Assembly: GCF_013362815.1 (NCBI RefSeq)
Contig: NZ_JABFVK010000099.1
Coordinates: 1 to 42,095, forward strand
Source: Hamadaea sp.
Lineage (GTDB): Bacteria; Actinomycetota; Actinomycetes; Mycobacteriales; Micromonosporaceae
Length of the DNA stretch: 42,095 nt
Direction: 5' to 3'
Position numbers and translations under genes: made by a program. The notes beneath the pieces are model-generated. The model saw only the letters and a list, made by a program, of their open reading frames with translations, searched no databases and was not told where the DNA came from. Shown piece after piece: positions 1 to 9,895 of this stretch. Each line of letters starts with the position of its first letter. Position 1 is the stretch's first letter.

Positions 1-3000
1 CGCTCCACCGGCGAACCCGGCGATCATGCGCCCGCCGACCTTCGCCGCGAAGCCGCCCATCGCTCCGGCCACCTTGCCCGCGACCAGACCGCCGACGCCG
101 CCGGTGACGACCCCGATGCCGCCTTGAAGAGCGCCTTGGCCCAGCGACCCGAGAGCGTCCTTGAAGCCGTGGATGTTGCCTTGGGCGGCGTCCTTGCCGA
201 GGTTGATCAGCGCGGCCGCCCCGATGGCACAGGCGGCGGCTCCGGCCCCGGCGGTGACCGCGGTGCAGGCGATGCCCGCCGCCACCCCCGCGACGATCGC
301 GCCGATCTGGATCAGCGTGTCCTTATGTTCCTTCACCCATTTCGCGGTTGCGTGATAGGCGTCCTTGACCTTGTTGGCCGCCGCTTTGACGGTCTTGGTG
401 ACCTTGGCGACGATCCGCGAGCCGGCCTGCTTGATCCGGTGGTAGGCGTTCTTGACCTTCTGTTTGATGTGGTTGTAGGTCTTCGCCACGTAGTGCTTGA
501 CCCGGTGATACGTGTGTTTGACCCAGTTGACGGCCTTCTTGTACTTCTTCTTGACGTAATGGACCGCCCGGTGGACGACATGTTTGATCGCCCGCGTCAC
601 CCGGTGGACGGCCTTGCGGATCTTGTGCACCGCCTTCTTGACGTGGTGCACGACCTTCTTCGCGACGTGCGTCGCCGCGTGCCAGGTGGATCGCGCGTAG
701 TAGGAGGCGTAGCTCCAGGCGGTCGAGTGGGTGACCTTGTGCACGACCTTCTTTACGGCCTTCTTGACCGCCTTGAACGGGTTCCAGCCCCAGTGCCCGG
801 TCGTGTCGATGGTCTGCAGCGGGTTGCCGTCGCCGTACTGGTAGTGGTTGGCGTCGATGGAGTCCGGGACCGGGTCGTTGTCGACGGTGTCGCGGTTGTC
901 GAACTGGCCGGTCGCCGGGTTGTACCAGCGTGCGTGCATGTTCACCCGGTTGGCGACACTGTCGGTCCACTCCGACTGATAACCCAGGTTGCCGACCTTG
1001 CCCGCGGTCGCGGTGACCGTCCCGAACGGGTCGTACGTCGACGATCCGGCCAGCGCCGCCCCGGTCGCGGTGAACTGCCCGACCAGGTCGGTGTGCAGAT
1101 CGGCCCAGGCGAACACCCCGGTGCCAGAGGTGGGTTTGACGCCGAGGACGTCACCGTCGGGGTCCCGGCTGTAGGTGGCCGTCCCGTCGCCGGCCACATC
1201 GTTGGCCAACCCCGAATAGGACAGGCTGGTGGTCCCGGCGGTCAGCACCCGGCCGAGACTGTCGTAGGTGTACGCCTGCCCGCCGATCGCGGTCTGCTGC
1301 CCGTAGGCGTCACTGGCCAGGGTTTGGGTGGTCGACCCGGTGACCGTCGACTTCAACGTGCCCCGGGCGGTGTAGGTGTAGGTCGTCGACCCGTCCCCGA
1401 CGAGCTGGTCGCGTTCGTCGTAGACCATCGCCTTCGCGCCGAGCTGCGTGCGGTTGCCCGACGCGTCATACGCGTACGTGGTGGTCGTGGCGCCGTTGTT
1501 CCACGACGTCAGCCGACCGGCCCAGTCATAGCTGTAGGTGTGCGCCGCCGACCCGGCGAATCCGGTCGTGGTCTTCGACGTCTCCCGCCCGTCCAGGTCA
1601 TACCCGTAGACGATCGAGGCGACCGTTGCCCCGGCGGAGGTCTTCAACGTGTCCGACGCCAACCGGCTGGCACTGTCATACCCGAAGTTCCGCGAGTCAC
1701 CGCTGCCGTAGGTCTGCTTGGTCACCCGCGACAACCCGTCATAGGTGTACGCCACGCTCTGTCCAGTCGCAGCGTCGGTCACCCCCGACAGCCGATCCAC
1801 CGTGTCATACGAGTACGTGCTGGTTCCGGAGGCGTCCGTACGCCCGGACACCAACCCGTCACCGTTGTAGGTGAAGCTCGACGCCCCCGACGGACCGGAT
1901 GCGGTGGTCAGGAACCCGCGGTCGTTGTAGGCGAACGTGTCCGTCCCAGACCCGGCCTTCATCGACGTCAACTGCCCGGCCAGGTCGTAGCCGAACGTGC
2001 GGTCGGCCGTGGCGACCTCCGCCCCCGACCCGGTCTGGGCGGTGAGGTTGCCGACGGTGTCGTAGGTGTTGGCGACCACCACCCCACCGGGCTGGGTCTG
2101 CTTCACCGCCCGCCCCGCCGCGTCGTAGGAGATCGTCCACGTGCGGTCGTTCGGGTTCGCCGATGTCGCCGGCTCGATCTGCGACTCCAGCAACCCCCAC
2201 GAGTTGTACGTCGACAGATGCTTGTTGCCCCGCCCGTCGGTGTACCGGGTCCGGTGGCCCTCCACGTCATACCCGAACGAGGTGGTGATCGACGCCGTGG
2301 CCGAGATCGGCTGCGTCTCCCCGGTCACCATCCCCGTCGCGTCATACGCAAACGTCGTCGTATGCCCGAGCGCGTCGGTCGTGCTCACCTGATTGCCGTT
2401 GCCGTCATAAGCCGCTGAGATCTTCGAGATCAGCGACCCGTTCGTCGCGTACGCCTTCGCAGTGATGTTGTTGCCCGGCTCGTCGTAGACCGCCGTACGC
2501 TTCGACCCGTCCGGGGCGGTCACGGCGACCTGCCGACCGAGGTGGTCGTACTTGTACTGGGTTGCGTTTCCGGCCGCGTCCGTCTCCGCTGTCGTGTCAC
2601 CCACCGAGTTCGTGGTGTAGGTGACGTAGGAGCCGGACGGCCGGGTCACCTTCTGCACGAAGCCACCGCTGTTGAAGGTGTAGCTCGTCGTGTACGCACT
2701 CGACGTGGACCGCTCGAACACCGACTCGGAGACCTGGCGGCCGAGATAGTCGTAGGTGGACTCGGCGTACGCACCCAGCGGGTTGACCATCCGCAGCAGC
2801 TCGTCGTTCAGGTCGTACGCATACGTGGTCACCGCGCCGTTGGGTTCGGTCGCCTTGGACAGCCGGCCCTGCTGGTCATACTCGTAGGTAGTGACCTTGC
2901 CGAAGGGATCGGTGGTGGAGGTGACGTCGCCCGAGCCGTTGAAGGTCTTCGAGACCGTCGCGGTGATGGGCGTACCGCCGGGCGGTGTGTAAGACGGCAG

Positions 3001-6000
3001 CTTCGTCGAGGTCGGCCGGCCCGAGGCGTCCCGGGTGATGACGGTGACGTTGCCGTCCGGGTCCCGCAGTTCGACCTCGTCGCCGAAAGTGTCGTAACCG
3101 GTGGTGGTGACCGGCCGCGAGCTGACCGGCGTACCGCCGTTGGTCTCGGCCATGACGGCAGCGCTCGTCGTGGCGACGAGGTTGTCGGACTCGTCGTATT
3201 CGTAGTACTCGGTGTTGCCGAGCGGATCGGTCTCCGAGAGCTTCAAGCCGCGCTGGTCATAGGTGTAGTTCGTCGTGTTGTACGCGTCGCCGATCGGCCG
3301 TCCGGACTGGCCGTTGCCGTACAACGTGGACACTTCGGCAGCGCTCAGCGCCCGCTGGTAGACCTGCACGTTGCCGATCGAGCCGTTGAACGGCGCCTCT
3401 TGCGCCCCGTTGTACTTGGAGCGGCCGATGACGAGCGGCCCGTTCGAGGCGATGGGTGTCGTGTCGGTCGCCGTGCCTTGCGCGGTTCCGTTGGCGTACA
3501 ACGTCATCTGGCCGTTGGCCGAGTTGTAGACGCCCACCAGATGCGTCCACGTGTTCAACGTGGGTGCGGCGGTGGACTGCGCCGTCGCCGAGGTCGGCGA
3601 GGTGGTGTCCGTCAGGTTCCGGGTGAACGACCAGCGGTTCGGGCCCTTGAGGTACTGGAGGTTGAACCCGGAGTTCACCGACGCGTCCTGCGACACCGCG
3701 GTCTGTCCGGCGGTGTTGACCGCCAGCTTCACCCAAGCCGAGACGCTGAAGCTCTGCGTCGTGTTGAGCACCGGCCCGGGCGTGGTCGCCCAGCCGGTGG
3801 TTCCGTTGAACACGCCCGCGCCACCGGACCAGGTCACGCCGCTTGTGGCGGTCGCCGTGTTGTCGCCGCCAGAGTTGTCCACGACCTCGGTGCCGGACGA
3901 CGGGTTCAGCCGCCACCAGCCGTCGGGCTTGCCCGCGCCGAGCGTACGCGCCCAGTCGGAGGTCACCCGGCCGGCGGTGTCGAACGTGCTGCCCACGCCG
4001 GTGACATAGCCGGTGTTGTCCGAGAAGTACTTGGCGGTGACGAGGTCGTCGTTGTTGTAGGTGTAGCTGGTCTTGCGAGCCACCCCGTTGGGGTCGAGCG
4101 TCTCACCGGTGACCCGGCCCACCGCGTCCACCGTGTACTTGGTCTCGGTGACGTTGTTGTTACTCAGCTCCCGGATCACGTTGCCGGCCGCGTCGTACTC
4201 GGTCTGCTCGGCGACATACGACTGGCTGCCGTCGGCGTTCTTCTTGATCACCGCAACCTGGAGGTTGTTGTCGGTGTAGGTGAACGCCGTCACGAACCCC
4301 ATCGCATCGGTGATCGACGCCAACCGGCCCGCCGGGTCGTACGCCCGCGACTCGGTCACCAGATCCCGCGCCGTGATCGGATTGTTCGGATCACCGGTGT
4401 ACCCGATGAGCGTGGAGGTCAGCAGATGCCCGTTCGCGTCGTACGCGTACCGCGTCTCCACCCCGGTCTCGTCGACCTCCCGCGTCATGTTCCCGTAGAG
4501 GTCGTAGGAGAACGTCGACACCTTGCCACTGGCGTCCGTCGCCGTCGCAATATGCCCCAACGCGTCATAGCTGTTCTGCAACGTACGCGCGGCGTCCCCG
4601 CCGGTCGCGTCGCTGACGGTCTGCTGGGTGATCTGCCCGTCGAAGTTGTAGACCGTCGTCGTGACCGGGGTATGCACAGCGCCCGTCACCCGGTTGGTCG
4701 TCGCCGGATCGGTCTGCCGAGTAATCCGGCCGAGCTTGTCGTAGACGACCTGTGTCACGACACCGTTCGGATAGCCGTCGGAGATCTCGGTCTTGGTGAC
4801 CACCCGACCTTGGCCGTCATAGGCGAGTTTCGTCACCAGCCCGGCGGGGTCGGTCACCTGTGCCACGTCACCGTTGGCGAAGTACGTGGTCGTCTGCACC
4901 TGACCACCCGGCGACGTCGTACGCCACGGCAGTCCGGCCGGGGCGAACCCGACGTCGGCTGCCGCGATCGTCGTACCGTCGGTGTACTCGGTCTTGGCAA
5001 TGCGGCCCAACGCGTCGGTCGTCTTCGTCTTGTTGCCCAGCGCGTCGTACTCGAACTTCGTCAGATACGTGTTGTCCGTCGCGCTGGCCGACCGCCCGTC
5101 CCTGATCTCGGTGATCTGATCGTTGCGCAGATCCCCTGGTGACGCGGTATTCAGGTAGTACGAGTAGTAGACGGTCGAACACTTCCCGGCCGACCGGTCC
5201 TGGCAGGTCTGCTCCGAGATGGTGTTGCCTCGGGCGTCGTACTCACTGGTGGTGACGTTGCCGTTCGGATCGGTCACCGTACGCAGATAGCCGTCCTTGT
5301 AGCCGTATGTGGTCTGCCGTTCCTGCGTACCGTCGGTCCAGATCTCGGCCACCTGACGGTTGCCGTTGTCAACGTCATACAAGTACGTCGTGGTGGCGTT
5401 CATCGGGTCGGTCACGACGATCTTCTTCGCCAGCGCCGCACCCGCCGCGCTCGCCGAGGCGTTCTTGCTCGCCGCGACCTGATCCGCGACCTGCGCGGCG
5501 GTCAGGCTCGTCTTGTAGAAGGCGAACTCGCCGATCGATCCCGGGAAGTAGCCCGCGTTGTCCCCGTCGTTTCCGGCCCAGCTCGCCGACCACTTGCCCG
5601 CGCCCAGGTAGGCGTAGGTCGCTGTGGTCGCCGCCAGCGCCGCGTTGCGGGTGCCGACGAGCGTCCCGTCCAGGTAGAGAGACTGGCTGGTACTTGTCGC
5701 CGACAGCGCCACGTGGTGCCATTTACCGTCGGCGACCGAGGCCGTCGTGGTCAAGACGTTCGCGGCGCTTCCGGTCCAGAATCCCCCGCGCAGCTTGCCG
5801 TCCACACCTACATACAGCGCCGGGGTCCAATAGCCACTCACGCTCAGATCGCCATTCATAGGCATGCTTTGGTACGCGTAGAGCACGCCGCCCTTGGTGG
5901 ACCCCGAGGGCATGCTGAACCACATCGAGATGGAGTTCGGGCCAGTGGTCGGGATGTCGGTCGCCGGTAGCTCCACATAGGAAGACGTGCCGTCGAACCT

Positions 6001-9000
6001 GCCCGCCGTCGCGTCCGCGAACGGGCCCGGCGAACCCAACGTCACCGTGCTGTACGTCCCGGTCCCGCCGTTGACCTCGTTGACCGCCTCCGACACACCG
6101 GTCTCGTTCATCCGCAGATAATCAGCCGGGCCACCGGACAACACCGACGCCGCATACACCTGCGACGACCCGGCCACCGTCGACGAGCTGATCTTCCACG
6201 TGCCGTTGTGCTCATCGACCACCTGCGTCACGACCCCGCTCACCGGGTCATAGGAGATCTGCGCCGCCGTCGCCCCCGACGGGCGCACGATCTTCGTCAA
6301 CGGATGCGCCGCCACCGAAGCCGCCCCCCGCAAACCCGCCACATCCGCAGCCGTCAACGTCCGGTCGAACAACGCCACATCCGAGATCGACCCGGTGAAA
6401 TAGTTCGCGAACCCCTGACTGGACGTGCCCGACTGATGTGACTGATCCGGCCACGCCCCACCCAAGAACCCCGCACCCACATACTCATGCGTCGCGCTGT
6501 ACGCGTCGATCAACGTGATCAGGCCACTGCGGGAACCCACCAGCTGCCCGTCGAGGTACAAGGTTTGGGTGTTGCCGGCCCCGGCCAGCACCAGATGATG
6601 CCACGCCCCGTCGGTCACCGGGTTCGCCGACACGATCCCCGCACTGACGTCGTTGGTCCAAAACGCCGCCCGCAACCGGCCACTACTACCGATATAAATA
6701 CCCGGGGTGTAGTTACCCGCCGTCGTGCCGCCGGTGATCGGATCCTTCTGATAGGAGAACAGCACCGCGTCGGGGGTAGTCGTCTTGAACCACATGCTCA
6801 CCGACTGGTAACTCGCCGCACTGACCAGCTTGCCCGGCACCTCCACGTAGGAGGAGGTGCCGTTGAACCCGGCAGCCGTCGCCGCCGACCCCGGCAACGG
6901 ACCCGCCTGACCCAACGCCACGTTGGCGTAGGTCGCCGCGTCCGTGCCCCCGTTGTCCAGGACATCACTAGCCGCCTTGACCGCACCCGCGCCTTCCGAC
7001 AACCGCCAATACGAGTGCGGACCCGCATCCAGCAACGCCGTCGGATACTGCGACCCCGTCCCATACTCATACGTCGTGCAATGCGCGTAATCCGTCGGCG
7101 GGCACACCCTCGTCAACTGATCCCCGCTGTACGCATACGACCAGGTCGAAACGGTGCTGGAGTCCCCGGCTGTGGCCGGGTCGGTGTAGACCGTGGCGAC
7201 GTGGGCCTTGCCCGCCCCCGCCGGCGTCGACCACGTCAAATGCAGCGCCCGACCCGACGCCGACGTCATCGTCTCGACCTGACCCGCCGCGTTGTACGCC
7301 AGCGCCAGCGTCCGCCCGGCCGCATCCTTGATCGACGTGATCGCATACACACCATCCGTGCCGGGCGTACCCGCCACCAGACGCGTGAACAAATAGGTCG
7401 TGCCGTCCTTGTCGACCAGCGAATAACCACCCGTCACCGTGGTGAACACCGCATACCGGCCCGACGGCGGATTGAACGACCCATCCGCGTTCCGCCCGAA
7501 CGCCACCTCCGTACCCGTCGGATACGTGATCACCGCAGTCTTGCCGTTGGCGCTGGCCATCCGCTCGGTCACATTGGCATCGACCACCGTGGACCAGCCC
7601 GCGCCGAACGCCAACCCGGTACGCGGATCACGACTGTTGTACGACCGCTGCACCGCCAACGCCGGACCCACCGTCGCAACCTGGGCGTCCATCGCCTCCG
7701 TCGTATAGTTGCCCGCGCTCGGCTCGAACCCACGCCCACCGGCATCCTGCGACAACCCCGACGTCACCAAAGGCTGCGGCGGTGGCGTCGACAACGGGAA
7801 GTAATACGCCACATTCAACGGATCCGGACTCGTCGCCCACCCGTCGTACGACACCACCCACCAGTAATAGGTCTTCGACCACTGCAACTTGCCCGCCGGC
7901 ACCGTCCAGCTCGACGAACTCGTCCACCCCGACGTCGCCACCAAAGCACCCGACGCATCATTGACCTTGTAGTTGTACTGAACCGCCGCCTTCGGCCACA
8001 CATCCGGGTCATGACCCCGCGCCAGCAACTCCGGCGTCAACGACGTCGCCTGATAATCCCGCGGCGGATACTGCGAATCGATCTGCGGCGCAACATTCGG
8101 CGTATACGTCACCGACAGATACGGCGCACACGTATGACTGTCACACACCGCCCCCGACGGACCATTCCGCGACGTGAACCGCTTGAAATCCGTCGTCGCC
8201 GTCTGCGACGCATCCAACCCCAAACCATTGTTCGCCAGCGTCCCGCTCAACCACCCGTCCAACGTCGCCTTCGTCAACGGCACACTCACCCAGGAGCCGA
8301 CCGTCCGGTCGCTGCCGGTGTTGGCGCACGCCTGCGAGTAGTTCGTCGGGGTGGCGGTACCGATCTGGGAACCGAAGGTGGGACCGGTGTAGTTCACGCT
8401 GCCGTAGCGAGCGGTGTCGACCTCCCACGAGGTGGTGATCGGGTGCACCGTGAACGGCTGCGCCGAACAACTTCCCTGCCAAGTCAGGAACAGCTTGAGA
8501 CTCGCCGAGGTGATCCGCAGCCCGGCGAAGGTGGCGGCGAAATCGGTGAAGTGCATCAGGGCCTTGCCGCGGTGCGTACCGCCGTCCCAGGTGCCGATGG
8601 CCAGGTCGTCCTCGCCGGAATGATCGGTGTCGGTTCCGTAGTACACGTAGGTGTCGCCGGTCGTCGCGAACTCCGTCGTCGGGTCGATCGTCACCGGATA
8701 GACCCGCTCGGGCGCGTTCAGCCAGGCCTGGTCGACGCTGACTCGCAGGCCGATCCCGCCATCCACCTCGACCAGGGCGTACTTCACCGCGTTGGAACTG
8801 GTGAACTCGCCGCTCGCCTGGTCGAACTTCGAGTCGTGCATGAACCCCGGGGGAATACGGCCCTTGACGGTGCCCTTGTCGTCGGCGAGGACGACGCCGC
8901 CGCTGTCGTCCAGGCTCGGTGTCAGCCCGTCGAGCTTGAGCGGGAACACCCACTCCGTCGTGGTGCCCCGTTCCCGCAGAACGATCGACTCCTTGACACC

Positions 9001-9711
9001 GCTTTGGCGGGACTCCACAACGAGGTCCGTCCCGGGCAGCACCCCGGCATACGTGACCGCGTACGCCCCGGCCTGCGCCGGAACGGCAGCCGCCCCGCGC
9101 AATGAGTAGCCGAACCCGACGCCGTCGAACGATGCGGAGACCAAGCTTTTGTCATCGCCCCGCCGGGCGAACTGCAACCCCAGCTGATTCGCCCGCTGCC
9201 CCAGCCGATCCCCGGCCGACGTCACCTGCGGATCGATCCTCTGCCAGGCGCCCTTGGCGTCCCGGTAGTTGATCGCACCCTGGGACACCTCCCGGGTGTA
9301 GCTGCCGTCCGGGTTGGCGAACAGATCCGAGCCGGCCGTGGACCCGTCGGCCTTCCGCGTGCTCTTCCCAGGCGCGAAACCCTGTACGCCCGGCGTCGTC
9401 AGCCGTTGCGTCTTGCCGTCCTGGCGTTCGGCGGGCGCCTTGTCCGGAGCCCGGCCCGCCCCGCCTGATGCCTTCGTGTCGGCGTACCCGACGTAGTGGC
9501 CCTTCCCCGCCGCCGATCCACTCTCCTGCGCGGGACCGATCGGCTTACCTCCCGCGAAGGCCGACGGCGCGGCCAGCCAGGACCACAACCAGCTCACTTT
9601 CAGGTCCACCGGACCGAAGATCGTCGCCGGTTGCGGAGTGGCTGTGACCAGCAGCATCACCGCTGTGAGAAGGAATCCCGCAAGTACGCGGCGGCGGCCA
9701 GGACGGTCCAT
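1..9711 (-). CDS. Giant secreted RHS/YD-repeat protein with three LamG-like domains (polymorphic-toxin type), C-terminus outside the window
   Basis: One frame stays open from an ATG at 9711 (GGAG six bases upstream) to the left edge, giving 3237 codons with no stop. The N-terminus is a signal peptide: basic MDRPGRRR, then the hydrophobic stretch LAGFLLTAVMLLVTATP. A fibronectin-like stretch lies near 8070-7800, and an RHS-onset region with QRSYNSRDPRTGL near 7650. LamG/concanavalin-like domains sit at about residues 890-1126, 1188-1414 and 1923-2131, each with motifs such as LYLDGQLVG or FNGTSSYVEV. YD repeats (for example TTYAYDLNDEL, YDHLGRQVAVT) fill about 5400-3960 and 3290-1000. An RHS core follows (MHARWYNPATGQFDNRD, about 950-900). 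After it come about 110 residues rich in Lys, His, Val and Ala with almost no acidic residues (780-380), then a Gly/Ala hydrophobic stretch (about 330-1). Family knowledge: such proteins build a beta-cocoon around a variable C-terminal effector. The effector is not visible here, so its activity is unknown. Confidence 0.93.
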   Translation of the reverse strand, partial: MDRPGRRRVLAGFLLTAVMLLVTATPQPATIFGPVDLKVSWLWSWLAAPSAFAGGKPIGPAQESGSAAGKGHYVGYADTKASGGAGRAPDKAPAERQDGKTQRLTTPGVQGFAPGKSTRKADGSTAGSDLFANPDGSYTREVSQGAINYRDAKGAWQRIDPQVTSAGDRLGQRANQLGLQFARRGDDKSLVSASFDGVGFGYSLRGAAAVPAQAGAYAVTYAGVLPGTDLVVESRQSGVKESIVLRERGTTTEWVFPLKLDGLTPSLDDSGGVVLADDKGTVKGRIPPGFMHDSKFDQASGEFTSSNAVKYALVEVDGGIGLRVSVDQAWLNAPERVYPVTIDPTTEFATTGDTYVYYGTDTDHSGEDDLAIGTWDGGTHRGKALMHFTDFAATFAGLRITSASLKLFLTWQGSCSAQPFTVHPITTSWEVDTARYGSVNYTGPTFGSQIGTATPTNYSQACANTGSDRTVGSWVSVPLTKATLDGWLSGTLANNGLGLDASQTATTDFKRFTSRNGPSGAVCDSHTCAPYLSVTYTPNVAPQIDSQYPPRDYQATSLTPELLARGHDPDVWPKAAVQYNYKVNDASGALVATSGWTSSSSWTVPAGKLQWSKTYYWWVVSYDGWATSPDPLNVAYYFPLSTPPPQPLVTSGLSQDAGGRGFEPSAGNYTTEAMDAQVATVGPALAVQRSYNSRDPRTGLAFGAGWSTVVDANVTERMASANGKTAVITYPTGTEVAFGRNADGSFNPPSGRYAVFTTVTGGYSLVDKDGTTYLFTRLVAGTPGTDGVYAITSIKDAAGRTLALAYNAAGQVETMTSASGRALHLTWSTPAGAGKAHVATVYTDPATAGDSSTVSTWSYAYSGDQLTRVCPPTDYAHCTTYEYGTGSQYPTALLDAGPHSYWRLSEGAGAVKAASDVLDNGGTDAATYANVALGQAGPLPGSAATAAGFNGTSSYVEVPGKLVSAASYQSVSMWFKTTTPDAVLFSYQKDPITGGTTAGNYTPGIYIGSSGRLRAAFWTNDVSAGIVSANPVTDGAWHHLVLAGAGNTQTLYLDGQLVGSRSGLITLIDAYSATHEYVGAGFLGGAWPDQSHQSGTSSQGFANYFTGSISDVALFDRTLTAADVAGLRGAASVAAHPLTKIVRPSGATAAQISYDPVSGVVTQVVDEHNGTWKISSSTVAGSSQVYAASVLSGGPADYLRMNETGVSEAVNEVNGGTGTYSTVTLGSPGPFADATAGRFDGTSSYVELPATDIPTTGPNSISMWFSMPSGSTKGGVLYAYQSMPMNGDLSVSGYWTPALYVGVDGKLRGGFWTGSAANVLTTTASVADGKWHHVALSATSTSQSLYLDGTLVGTRNAALAATTATYAYLGAGKWSASWAGNDGDNAGYFPGSIGEFAFYKTSLTAAQVADQVAASKNASASAAGAALAKKIVVTDPMNATTTYLYDVDNGNRQVAEIWTDGTQERQTTYGYKDGYLRTVTDPNGNVTTSEYDARGNTISEQTCQDRSAGKCSTVYYSYYLNTASPGDLRNDQITEIRDGRSASATDNTYLTKFEYDALGNKTKTTDALGRIAKTEYTDGTTIAAADVGFAPAGLPWRTTSPGGQVQTTTYFANGDVAQVTDPAGLVTKLAYDGQGRVVTKTEISDGYPNGVVTQVVYDKLGRITRQTDPATTNRVTGAVHTPVTTTVYNFDGQITQQTVSDATGGDAARTLQNSYDALGHIATATDASGKVSTFSYDLYGNMTREVDETGVETRYAYDANGHLLTSTLIGYTGDPNNPITARDLVTESRAYDPAGRLASITDAMGFVTAFTYTDNNLQVAVIKKNADGSQSYVAEQTEYDAAGNVIRELSNNNVTETKYTVDAVGRVTGETLDPNGVARKTSYTYNNDDLVTAKYFSDNTGYVTGVGSTFDTAGRVTSDWARTLGAGKPDGWWRLNPSSGTEVVDNSGGDNTATATSGVTWSGGAGVFNGTTGWATTPGPVLNTTQSFSVSAWVKLAVNTAGQTAVSQDASVNSGFNLQYLKGPNRWSFTRNLTDTTSPTSATAQSTAAPTLNTWTHLVGVYNSANGQMTLYANGTAQGTATDTTPIASNGPLVIGRSKYNGAQEAPFNGSIGNVQVYQRALSAAEVSTLYGNGQSGRPIGDAYNTTNYTYDQRGLKLSETDPLGNTEYYEYDESDNLVATTSAAVMAETNGGTPVSSRPVTTTGYDTFGDEVELRDPDGNVTVITRDASGRPTSTKLPSYTPPGGTPITATVSKTFNGSGDVTSTTDPFGKVTTYEYDQQGRLSKATEPNGAVTTYAYDLNDELLRMVNPLGAYAESTYDYLGRQVSESVFERSTSSAYTTSYTFNSGGFVQKVTRPSGSYVTYTTNSVGDTTAETDAAGNATQYKYDHLGRQVAVTAPDGSKRTAVYDEPGNNITAKAYATNGSLISKISAAYDGNGNQVSTTDALGHTTTFAYDATGMVTGETQPISATASITTSFGYDVEGHRTRYTDGRGNKHLSTYNSWGLLESQIEPATSANPNDRTWTISYDAAGRAVKQTQPGGVVVANTYDTVGNLTAQTGSGAEVATADRTFGYDLAGQLTSMKAGSGTDTFAYNDRGFLTTASGPSGASSFTYNGDGLVSGRTDASGTSTYSYDTVDRLSGVTDAATGQSVAYTYDGLSRVTKQTYGSGDSRNFGYDSASRLASDTLKTSAGATVASIVYGYDLDGRETSKTTTGFAGSAAHTYSYDWAGRLTSWNNGATTTTYAYDASGNRTQLGAKAMVYDERDQLVGDGSTTYTYTARGTLKSTVTGSTTQTLASDAYGQQTAIGGQAYTYDSLGRVLTAGTTSLSYSGLANDVAGDGTATYSRDPDGDVLGVKPTSGTGVFAWADLHTDLVGQFTATGAALAGSSTYDPFGTVTATAGKVGNLGYQSEWTDSVANRVNMHARWYNPATGQFDNRDTVDNDPVPDSIDANHYQYGDGNPLQTIDTTGHWGWNPFKAVKKAVKKVVHKVTHSTAWSYASYYARSTWHAATHVAKKVVHHVKKAVHKIRKAVHRVTRAIKHVVHRAVHYVKKKYKKAVNWVKHTYHRVKHYVAKTYNHIKQKVKNAYHRIKQAGSRIVAKVTKTVKAAANKVKDAYHATAKWVKEHKDTLIQIGAIVAGVAAGIACTAVTAGAGAAACAIGAAALINLGKDAAQGNIHGFKDALGSLGQGALQGGIGVVTGGVGGLVAGKVAGAMGGFAAKVGGRMIAGFAGGA

Positions 9712-9717
9712 CGTGGA

Positions 9718-9865
9718 CTCCTCTCGACGGCACTCCAGTGGAGGTGTCTGCGAGTGTGCTGTAAACCTTTCCATTTAGCAATAGGTCGATGTAACAGCTT
9801 CACGTCGACGGTCGCGATCAACGTGATCGATTAACCATTCGGGAGTCCCGAGGCATTTAGTTGCC
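9718..9865. promoter_or_regulatory. Divergent control region between the RHS gene and the MarR gene
   Basis: This stretch is AT-richer than its surroundings and separates two divergent genes. It holds the RHS ribosome-binding site (GAGGAG on the minus strand, about 9718-9723), an inverted repeat CGATCA-ACG-TGATCG at 9815-9829 and a short palindrome CGGGAGTCCCG at 9840-9850. The palindromes may be regulator sites. No single minus-strand promoter stood out. Confidence 0.4.
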
Positions 9866-9889
9866 ATGGATATAGTTGCCATGTACCGT
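9858..9889 (+). promoter_or_regulatory. Tandem TAGTTGCCATG repeat and candidate promoter of the MarR gene
   Basis: The 11-base word TAGTTGCCATG occurs at 9858-9868 and again at 9873-9883. The phase of 15 bp is about one and a half helical turns. A possible -35 (TTGCCA, 9861-9866) and a weak -10 (TACCGT, 9884-9889) are 17 bp apart. That would start transcription near the ATG at 9896, a leaderless arrangement consistent with the absence of a Shine-Dalgarno sequence. MarR proteins usually bind their own promoters, so these repeats are the obvious operator candidates. Confidence 0.45.
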
Positions 9890-9895
9890 ATCGGC

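Noticed and set aside
124-9105. Very long plus-strand open frames (124-2418, 2542-5142, 6487-9105)
   Set aside because: They are Arg/Gly/Val-rich translations antisense to the RHS gene, with no domains or ribosome-binding sites. YD-repeat codon bias leaves the opposite strand open.
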